Below, one piece after another: positions 15,859 through 22,176 of a stretch of DNA of 38,594 nucleotides. The translations under genes were made by a program, and so were the position numbers. The notes beneath the pieces were generated by a model. It had not been told where the DNA came from and made no database searches. It worked only from the letters and a program-made list of their open reading frames with translations. The stretch is from Candidatus Woesearchaeota archaeon (lineage in GTDB: Archaea; Nanobdellota; Nanobdellia; Woesearchaeales; GW2011-AR9): positions 1-38,594 of the forward strand of contig JAGVZN010000011.1 of assembly GCA_018302605.1 (NCBI GenBank), given 5' to 3'. Within the stretch, counting starts at the first letter, position 1; the number at the start of each line of letters is the position of its first letter.

Positions 15859-16701
15859 ATGAATCTATCCACCACAGACGCATCCCATTTATTAGCCCAG
15901 ATTAAGCAAGACATTCAACTAAGAGCAAAGCATCCGTTGATCACGCTCACCACGCGAGGCGACGCTGCCATCAAAGCAGCCCTTTCCCTGCTTCCCAAAG
16001 ACAAGACACTCCTGATCCCCGAAGAAGGCGGGTGGTTAAGCTATCTGCGGATCCCCCGCGAGAAAAAAATACCAGTTATGGCCGTCCATTGTCATGACGC
16101 TAAGATTGATCTCTCCGATCTCCAGGAAAAATTAAAGTCTAATCCTTGTTCAGCTCTTCTTTATCAGAATCCCGGCGGTTATTTTGCCGAGCAGCCGATG
16201 AAAGAAATATATCAACTTTGCCAGCAATATCATTGCCGGGTCATCATCGATGTTTCTGGCGCCATCGGCACAGCGCTCTGCGACGGAGACTTCGCGGACA
16301 TCTTCGTCTGCAGTTTTGGGGAATGGAAATTAGTCGAAGCCGGCAAAGGCGGCTTTATCTCTTGTAAAGATGAGAAAATCGACGCTTCTCTTTCCCTAAA
16401 CGATCTCATTGACCCTGCGGTTCTCGCTTCGATTGCCGCTAGTCTTCAACTTCTCGATCAGAAGATTGATTTTCTGCTGGAGAAGAGAAAGATAATCCTG
16501 CGTGATCTTCAGAATTACCAGATTATTCACCGAGATGATCTTGGCTTTGTGATCGTTATCGCTTTCTCCACCTCCGAAGAAAAAGAAAAGATTATAAACT
16601 ATTGTCACCAGAACGAACTGGAATGGACGGAATGCCCGCGCTATATCCGTGTGCAGCGGCCGGCAATCTCTATCGAACTAAAACGTCTGCGCAAGTCATA
16701 A
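15859..16701 (+). CDS. PLP-dependent aminotransferase-like protein (fold type I, short)
   Basis: The 280-residue product resembles the large domain of fold type I PLP enzymes of the DegT/class V kind. TTRGDAAIKAAL (31-42) would be the phosphate-binding turn, VIIDVSGAIG the strand with the ring-nitrogen aspartate D131, and SFGEWKLVEAGKGG (152-165) the Schiff-base region with K157. It is shorter than typical family members (360-420) because the C-terminal small domain is reduced to about 90 residues. The reaction cannot be assigned. The double zinc ribbon gene starts 43 bases downstream, probably in the same transcript. Confidence 0.6.
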   Translation: MNLSTTDASHLLAQIKQDIQLRAKHPLITLTTRGDAAIKAALSLLPKDKTLLIPEEGGWLSYLRIPREKKIPVMAVHCHDAKIDLSDLQEKLKSNPCSALLYQNPGGYFAEQPMKEIYQLCQQYHCRVIIDVSGAIGTALCDGDFADIFVCSFGEWKLVEAGKGGFISCKDEKIDASLSLNDLIDPAVLASIAASLQLLDQKIDFLLEKRKIILRDLQNYQIIHRDDLGFVIVIAFSTSEEKEKIINYCHQNELEWTECPRYIRVQRPAISIELKRLRKS

Positions 16702-16744
16702 AAGTGTGAGAAAGCGTCTCGCCAGAAATCAGCTGAGGACTAAT

Positions 16745-17149
16745 ATGCCACTGAAAATCCCCGAATCTATGGATACCTGTCTTTATTTTACCAACCGGTC
16801 TGTTGGCGAGGGCCAGGTCATGGCTTGGGTCTATCGCAAGCCTTGTCCCCAATGCAAAAAAGCAACGATGGGCAAACCTGTCGTCAAAGGCAAAGTTAAA
16901 TCCCGGGCAACTGAATATGTTTGTCCTGTCTGCGGCTATACGGAACAAAAAACAGAACACGAAGAAAGCCTGAATTTAGAAGCGCAGTATACCTGTCCGG
17001 AATGCGGCAAGCAAGGTGAATCCAGCGCTCCTTACAAACGGAAAAAGTACAAAGGGGTCCTTTCGTTTGTTGTCGAATGTGTCCATTGTCAGGCGCTGAT
17101 TCCCGTGACCAAGAAGCTGAAAAAGATAAAATATACTAAAAAGAATTAG
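16745..17149 (+). CDS. Double zinc-ribbon protein
   Basis: The 134-residue product, starting at the ATG at 16745 behind a GAGGA ribosome site, has four CxxC pairs: C34/C37, C60/C63, C84/C87 and C112/C115. This makes two zinc ribbons, separated by an acidic hinge. Both are framed by basic stretches (KGKVKSR, PYKRKKYKG, KKLKKIKYTKK), which suggests nucleic-acid binding or association with transcription or translation machinery. It lacks the C-terminal DE signature of transcription factor S, so I do not call it TFS. A longer GTG-started form from 16706 is unlikely. Confidence 0.7.
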   Translation: MPLKIPESMDTCLYFTNRSVGEGQVMAWVYRKPCPQCKKATMGKPVVKGKVKSRATEYVCPVCGYTEQKTEHEESLNLEAQYTCPECGKQGESSAPYKRKKYKGVLSFVVECVHCQALIPVTKKLKKIKYTKKN

Positions 17150-17223
17150 GTTTCGAACCTAATTCTTTTGGTATATACCAAAATCCAGAGATTTCTGTTC
17201 GAAATCTATGGATTTTTAGTATA
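17132..17223. terminator. Nested palindromes between convergent genes
   Basis: Several inverted repeats are nested here: TATACTAAAAA (17132-17142) with TTTTTAGTATA (17213-17223), AAGAATTAGGTT (17140-17151) with AACCTAATTCTT (17156-17167), and AAAATCCAGAGATTTC (17180-17195) with GAAATCTATGGATTTT (17201-17216). The structure covers the zinc-ribbon stop codon and faces the end of the minus-strand gene at 17246, so a bidirectional terminator is likely. Confidence 0.5.
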
Positions 17224-17245
17224 GGTCGCAAAATGGTGTGATTCT

Positions 17246-17728
17246 TCACGCTTTTTGCAATAATTGTTGTTCTAGTACCTTAAACTTTCCCTGCTGCTCT
17301 TCACTTAAATATTTTTGCCGATAGTTAGTATCTGCTTGTTTTGCCAGCGCGTGTGCTTTTTCTCTGGAAAAGCCATTTTCGATGGATAATGCTTCAATTA
17401 TTTCGTGGTAGACAAAGATGTCCCGCCATTCTTCTGGGATTTTGTCCCATAATTCAATCCCCCAATATCCTACACTCTGCTGGTTCCCCCAAGAATCGTC
17501 AGAAAAAGGGGTATAATATCCCACGCCGGCAAGTTGTGTTGTGATATCCCAGCCGTATTCTTTCATCTCCGGCGGCTCTTCCGGAATAAGCTGGTAATGA
17601 AAGAAATGCCCATCAACCACGTATACTTCATTATCTTGATGAGGCTGGACGGACAATCTTCCGTTGCCTAATGTGAGGGGAATTTTAATCAGGTCTTCAA
17701 GACTCTTGCCGTCCAGATCTATCGCCAT
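17246..17728 (-). CDS. Putative metal-binding HEIIE-motif protein, unknown function
   Basis: The 160-residue product is soluble, with a beta-rich N-terminal half (GRLSVQPHQDNEVYVVDGHF) and a helical C-terminal half. The latter carries VYHEIIEALSIENG followed by REKAHALAKQAD. HEIIE plus the later AH pair could form a metal site, but this is not the HExxH of a classic metallopeptidase. It recalls the similar layout of the 3980-4633 protein (HEVIH in an otherwise unknown protein), though the sequences do not align clearly. The start ATG at 17728 is the only reasonable one. No recognised family. Confidence 0.55.
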   Translation of the reverse strand: MAIDLDGKSLEDLIKIPLTLGNGRLSVQPHQDNEVYVVDGHFFHYQLIPEEPPEMKEYGWDITTQLAGVGYYTPFSDDSWGNQQSVGYWGIELWDKIPEEWRDIFVYHEIIEALSIENGFSREKAHALAKQADTNYRQKYLSEEQQGKFKVLEQQLLQKA

Positions 17729-17836
17729 TTTGTGGAGAAAAAAATGGTTTAGTTTCTTTAAGTTATTTTACACTCTGTCAGAGCAGTGGTGATAATCGTG
17801 CTCACCAACGAATAAACTAAATACATACTTGGCAGG

Positions 17837-18045
17837 GGCACAATCCATTTTCTGAGTGATAGTTGTAGAGAGTGCTGCTGGGCCAAGATGTTCGGTCTGA
17901 AGTGCTATCCTCCAAAAATGTTGGAGCGAAAACTATCCTCCGATCAAGATTCTTCAGGAAGCATGATTTCTATCCTGTTTTCGCCAGACCGAACGGCCGG
18001 CAGCACTCTCTTTTTGGAACTATCACTCACTGTTCGGATTGTGCC
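17837..18045. repeat. Long near-perfect inverted repeat upstream of metG
   Basis: The gap 17729-18092 (364 bases) has no gene. It holds a 209-bp hairpin with collinear arms: GGCACAATCC/GGATTGTGCC, TGAGTGATAGTT/AACTATCACTCA, GAGAGTGCTGCTGGGCC/GGCCGGCAGCACTCTC and GTTCGGTCTG/CAGACCGAAC, plus an inner GCGAAAAC/GTTTTCGC. Arms of over 50 bases pair with small bulges. It ends 14 bases before the metG TATA box. It is either a non-autonomous element or a structured RNA. Confidence 0.65.
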
Positions 18046-18058
18046 TTGGCGGGGTAAT

Positions 18059-18070
18059 CTTTAAATAAAC
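18059..18070 (+). promoter_or_regulatory. TATA box for metG
   Basis: CTTTAAATAAAC lies 22-34 bases before the ATG at 18093, giving a leaderless mRNA that excludes the upstream hairpin. Confidence 0.55.
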
Positions 18071-18092
18071 TGGCTCTCCTCTGATCTAATCC

Positions 18093-20858
18093 ATGAAGAA
18101 ATTAAATAAATCCTCTCCGACGATCGTCACCGCCGCCCTGCCTTATGCCAACGGCCCCATCCATATCGGGCATCTTCTGGAATATATCCAAGCCGATGTT
18201 TATGCCCGTTTTTTGAAGCTGACTGGACACGATGCCCTTTATATCTGTGCTTCAGACATGCATGGCACGCCAATCGAGGTCAATGCGCAAAAAGCGAAAA
18301 TCAAGCCGGAAGTCTTTGTCGAACAATACTGGAAAGAACATCAAGAGGACTTCCAGTCATTTCTCATCCAGTTCGATAACTATTACAAAACTCACTCCCC
18401 AGAAAATAGGGAGCTTGCAGAGCTATTTTACAAAACTCTGCAGGAAAAAAGCCATATCTATCGCCAGAAGATCAAAGTGATGTATTGCGATAACTGCCGG
18501 CGCTCTCTGCCCGATCGTTATGTCAAAGGAACCTGTCCGCATTGTCATGCCCCTGATCAGTATGGCGACATCTGTGAAAAATGCGGCAGTGTCTTAAAGA
18601 GTGTCGATTTACTGAAACCATATTGTTCTATCTGTCAAAATACGCCGCGGCCGAAAGAGAGCGAACATTATTTCTTCAAGTTGAGCGCTTTCTCCAAGCA
18701 GCTCCAAAAATGGGCTGCATCGAAAGAAGCAAATCTTCAGCCAGAAGTCCGCAACTGGCTTCAAGGCTGGTTTGAAAAAGGCATGGAAGACTGGTGCATC
18801 TCGCGTGATGCTCCCTATTTCGGCTTTGAGATCCCCAATTCCAAAAAAGAAACGGGGGAAATAAAATATTTCTACGTCTGGCTGGATGCGCCGATCGGCT
18901 ATATCTCCTCGACAAAAAATTATTGCGACAAATCCGGCGGTGATTGGAAAGAGTATTGGTACAAAGGACAGATTATCCATTTCATCGGCAAGGATATCGC
19001 CTATTTCCATCTCCTGTTCTGGCCGGCGATGCTGATGGACATGGAGATTACGCTTCCTCGGGTGAATATCCACGGATTTATCACCGTCAATGGTGAAAAG
19101 ATGAGCAAGAGCCGGGGCACTTTTCTCACGGCAAAAGATTTTCTCAAGTCGTACTCTGCCGAAGCCTTGCGTTTCTATTACGCCAGCCATCTTGACCGCA
19201 GTGTTGTTGACGTTGATCTTCATTTCGACGAATTGAAAGCAGTGGTCAATAATGTCCTTCTCGGCAATCTCGGCAATTTCTGCTATCGCACTTTGATCTT
19301 TACTGAAAAAAATTATGGAAAGATCACCGCCATCGCCGAGGAAACGGATCTGCAGATCCACGTCGGCGAACTGCTCGATGAAATCCGCCGGAATTATGAA
19401 GTCCGTGAATTCAGATCTGCCGTCAAAAATATCCTCAAAATTGCTGATTTAGCCAATGCCTACTTCCAGAAAGCAGAACCGTGGAAAACAAAAGAATCTG
19501 CTGAAACAAAAGAAGCGCTCGGCTTCTGTGTCAATCTGGCGCGCAATCTGGCGATCATTGCCAGTCCAATCTTGCCGACATTCAGTCAGAAGATCTATGC
19601 TGCTCTTGCTGAGAAGAAACCTCTCTTTTGGAAAGATATCTCTTTTACCTGGAAAGGAAAAGTCGCTAAAGTAGCTGTGCTTGTGGAAAAGATTGAGGAA
19701 GTAAAACAATTGAAAGTTGCTCGTGAGGTTAAAAATATCGAATATTTGATCAGTCCTGAAATCGAGCAATTTGGTGTTAAAGTAAGAGTCGCTCAACTAA
19801 CAGGATTAACAATTAAGAAGAAGCATGAAGGAATCGAAAAGCTAAAAAGTGAAGTGCAGAAAAATATAATTTGCGATGAGCGTAAAGATATTCTTGATGA
19901 GTATCATAGCATTAATGAGAAAATGAAGTTAGATGATAAACGCTATCCTAATGCGGTTACTAATCTCATCTCACTGATTAAACAAAAAGGAAAGTTACCC
20001 CAAATTAATACGGTTGTTGATGTTTACAATGCTCTTTCTGTTGAAAGTGGCCTTGCTATGGCAACTCACGATATCGATAAAATCAATGGCAAAATTGTTA
20101 TCCGTCTCTCTAAAGAGGAAGAAGAGTTTACCGCTCTTGATGGAACGAAAGAGAAGTTAAAGGGTGGCGAAGTAATCTATGCCGATAATACTCTCATTCT
20201 CGGACGCTTCTCCAAACAGTGTCAACATACAATCACGACTAGCGAGAGCAAAGAGGTTGTTCTTATCGGCTTTGGAAATCTCAAGATTTCAGATGAAGAG
20301 ATGGATAAATCATTCCAACGAACATGTGAACTCATTACAAAATTTAATGGCGGTGAATTTAAGATTTTACATAATTTGAAGAATGCAATTTCTACTACCT
20401 TCCCTCTTCATCTTGCCGTCGGTCTGGTTGAAGAAGTGAACGACCATCCCGACGCCGATTCGTTGTACCTCCTGAAAGTTAATTTTGGTCCATTAGGCAT
20501 CAAGCAAGTTGTCACCAGCTTGAAGAAAATCCTGTCCAAAATGGCGTTTGCGAACAAGAAATTAGTCTTCTGCGTCAATCTCAAAGCAACTAAATTCCGC
20601 GGTGAAATTTCTGAGGCGATGATCTTAGGCGTTGATCACGACGACACGACGACTTTACTAGAAATGGCTTCATCTCTTCCTGGAGAAACTGTCGTTCCCG
20701 AAAGTATGGCTGCAAACACAAACCAAATCTCTTTTGCCGAACTCTCTCAAGTCGGACTGATCGTCAAAAATAAAAGAATTGTCTTTGAACAGAAGCCGTT
20801 GGGAACGGGGAAAGAAATGATCAAAATCAATGTTAAAGATGGGTTACAGGTGCACTAA
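18093..20858 (+). CDS. metG: Methionyl-tRNA synthetase with inserted B3/4 domain and C-terminal tRNA-binding domain
   Basis: The 921-residue product charges tRNAMet. Residues 1-536 are a complete archaeal-type MetRS: HIGH at 24-27, two CxxC zinc knuckle pairs (CDNC, CPHC, CEKC, CSIC), KMSKS at 336-340 and the helical anticodon-binding domain. Residues about 770-880 form an EMAP-II-like tRNA-binding domain (LVEEVNDHPDADSLYLLKV). Between them lie about 230 residues resembling the B3/4 domain known from PheRS beta editing and free-standing B3/4 proteins: INTVVDVYNALSVESG, ATHDIDKINGKIVIRLS, LKGGEVIYADNTLILGRF. The coding DNA of this insert (19,680-20,390) looks AT-richer than its surroundings. 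A proofreading or tRNA-recognition role is inference. The diiron gene follows after two bases. Confidence 0.93.
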   Translation: MKKLNKSSPTIVTAALPYANGPIHIGHLLEYIQADVYARFLKLTGHDALYICASDMHGTPIEVNAQKAKIKPEVFVEQYWKEHQEDFQSFLIQFDNYYKTHSPENRELAELFYKTLQEKSHIYRQKIKVMYCDNCRRSLPDRYVKGTCPHCHAPDQYGDICEKCGSVLKSVDLLKPYCSICQNTPRPKESEHYFFKLSAFSKQLQKWAASKEANLQPEVRNWLQGWFEKGMEDWCISRDAPYFGFEIPNSKKETGEIKYFYVWLDAPIGYISSTKNYCDKSGGDWKEYWYKGQIIHFIGKDIAYFHLLFWPAMLMDMEITLPRVNIHGFITVNGEKMSKSRGTFLTAKDFLKSYSAEALRFYYASHLDRSVVDVDLHFDELKAVVNNVLLGNLGNFCYRTLIFTEKNYGKITAIAEETDLQIHVGELLDEIRRNYEVREFRSAVKNILKIADLANAYFQKAEPWKTKESAETKEALGFCVNLARNLAIIASPILPTFSQKIYAALAEKKPLFWKDISFTWKGKVAKVAVLVEKIEEVKQLKVAREVKNIEYLISPEIEQFGVKVRVAQLTGLTIKKKHEGIEKLKSEVQKNIICDERKDILDEYHSINEKMKLDDKRYPNAVTNLISLIKQKGKLPQINTVVDVYNALSVESGLAMATHDIDKINGKIVIRLSKEEEEFTALDGTKEKLKGGEVIYADNTLILGRFSKQCQHTITTSESKEVVLIGFGNLKISDEEMDKSFQRTCELITKFNGGEFKILHNLKNAISTTFPLHLAVGLVEEVNDHPDADSLYLLKVNFGPLGIKQVVTSLKKILSKMAFANKKLVFCVNLKATKFRGEISEAMILGVDHDDTTTLLEMASSLPGETVVPESMAANTNQISFAELSQVGLIVKNKRIVFEQKPLGTGKEMIKINVKDGLQVH

Positions 20859-20860
20859 CG

Positions 20861-21763
20861 ATGAGCTTTTCTGGAGAATTACGGGAGTCGTGGAAAAAAC
20901 CGCCCAAGAGAGAAATATTTAAGCCGTTATCGCGTGAACAGCGCTCCCAATTCTTGGATGACTACTTGGAGCATCTGGGGCAGCGTGACGGCGTGATCGA
21001 TCCGGTGCAGCGCCGTTTTTCTATTCGTGAACAATTTTTTCGTGATGTTGAGGAAAATCCCGTCCGCCGCACTGGCGCGCTGGTAGTTGATCCGCTCGTT
21101 TTTGCGCGAAATGAAGACAAAAGTTATCCCGAAACAGGTCTGGACGAAGCGACGCTCTGGGCGTTGGCCGTAGCTAAAACCAACCGCGCCGAACGAGACG
21201 GCGTAGAATATGCTCTCGCCCGGACGGACATCAAGACGCTGCCCCGGGACGATCCTTACAGTTACATTCTCATCGAAGAATTTTACCATACCCGTATCCT
21301 GAGCGATGCGCTTTCCGTGCTCGGCCTGGAGATGCGTGACCTGCCGCCGCCTAAAACGACTCAACTTTTAACTCATTCAATGTATCATCTTCCCAAGGCT
21401 TTTTCGCATATGACCATTCTCTGTTCGGAGATTGTTGGTGTGGCCGGATTTCGCCTGCTTGCTGACAAAGCACAGGAGTTATTCTCCGACCAGCCGCAGC
21501 CGCTGCAACGGATTACTGAATTATTCCAGCAGATCCTTGTTGATGAGGTTGGCCATGTTCATTACGCGCGCAGCCAGCTTGGACCGGTTCGCCTTGCTGT
21601 TGCTGAAAAGATGCTCTCCACAGTTACGCAGCGCTTCTTTGAAGACATTCCCGAATTTGAATTGCTGTTTGGGAGAGAAAAGCTCTTGAAAACAGTGAAC
21701 ACGGCTGATGTTGCCGGGGCTGTTGCTCAATATAATGATCGATTTGTGCCAAAGTACGAGTGA
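20861..21763 (+). CDS. Ferritin-like diiron protein
   Basis: The 300-residue helical protein carries what looks like a complete diiron carboxylate set: E111 or E116 in a first helix (NRAERDGVEYAL), LIEEFYHTR with E140 and H143, CSEIVGVAGF with E190, and VDEVGHVHY with E229 and H232. Two ExxH motifs plus two isolated glutamates are the hallmark of ferritin-like oxygenases and oxidases. Substrate and partner are unknown; relatives include AurF-like and other non-haem diiron enzymes, and I cannot choose among them. The ATG is two bases after the metG stop, so it is translated from the metG mRNA. Confidence 0.7.
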   Translation: MSFSGELRESWKKPPKREIFKPLSREQRSQFLDDYLEHLGQRDGVIDPVQRRFSIREQFFRDVEENPVRRTGALVVDPLVFARNEDKSYPETGLDEATLWALAVAKTNRAERDGVEYALARTDIKTLPRDDPYSYILIEEFYHTRILSDALSVLGLEMRDLPPPKTTQLLTHSMYHLPKAFSHMTILCSEIVGVAGFRLLADKAQELFSDQPQPLQRITELFQQILVDEVGHVHYARSQLGPVRLAVAEKMLSTVTQRFFEDIPEFELLFGREKLLKTVNTADVAGAVAQYNDRFVPKYE

Positions 21764-21809
21764 GATCTGCTATTTTCGTGGTCTGGTTCCCGATCTTCGC
21801 CTCCCGTTC

Positions 21810-21960
21810 TAGAGAAAAATTCCTCCTGGCCATTGACCGTGGCGAAAACCGGTTGCGTTTAAGGTTGCAGAACCAGCCATTTGATCTGATCGTTTTCGCA
21901 CCTGTTCCCGGAGATCGCTTCCCCCGGTCAATCTTCAGGCCGGGCGGAGGACTTTTTCTA
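21810..21960. repeat. Long imperfect inverted repeat (first of a pair)
   Basis: The gap 21764-22176 (413 bases) has no convincing gene. Its first hairpin pairs TAGAGAAAAATTCCTCCTGG (from 21810) with CGGAGGACTTTTTCTA (ending 21960); inner pairs are ATTGACCG with CGGTCAAT and GGCGAAAAC with GTTTTCGC. It is about 150 bp long. Confidence 0.5.
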
Positions 21961-21964
21961 CAAA

Positions 21965-22130
21965 GCCCCATTCGGCTCTGTCAAAAATCTCCAAAAAGTC
22001 AGCCTGGCCGTTGCCTTCGTGCTTCTCCAGTTGCTTGGGTTACAGATCAGAAGCACCAATAATAGGGGTATATCGCAGTTCTCAGGCAACCTCTTGGCCA
22101 GGCGGCTGACTTTTTTGACAGAGCTGCCCC
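21965..22130. repeat. Long imperfect inverted repeat (second of a pair)
   Basis: Arms GCTCTGTCAAAAA (from 21975; outer GCCCC at 21965) and TTTTTGACAGAGC (ending near 22124, outer GCCCC), with further pairing of AAAAAGTCAGCCTGGCC with GGCCAGGCGGCTGACTTTTT. About 165 bp. It ends 10 bases before the TATA box of the next gene. Confidence 0.55.
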
Positions 22131-22140
22131 ATTCAAAACC

Positions 22141-22150
22141 TTTATATATC
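22141..22150 (+). promoter_or_regulatory. TATA box for the large exported protein at 22177
   Basis: TTTATATATC lies 26-36 bases before the ATG at 22177, an excellent archaeal TATA match and spacing. Confidence 0.6.
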
Positions 22151-22176
22151 CTGATTCTTTCCTCTATTCCGATAGA

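Noticed and set aside
16745-17149. Transcription elongation factor TFS
   Set aside because: Two zinc ribbons are present but the second lacks the TFS catalytic acidic pair and the usual spacing and ending.
17837-18045. tRNA, SRP RNA or RNase P RNA gene
   Set aside because: No cloverleaf, no conserved SRP or RNase P core motifs; the structure is a simple long hairpin.
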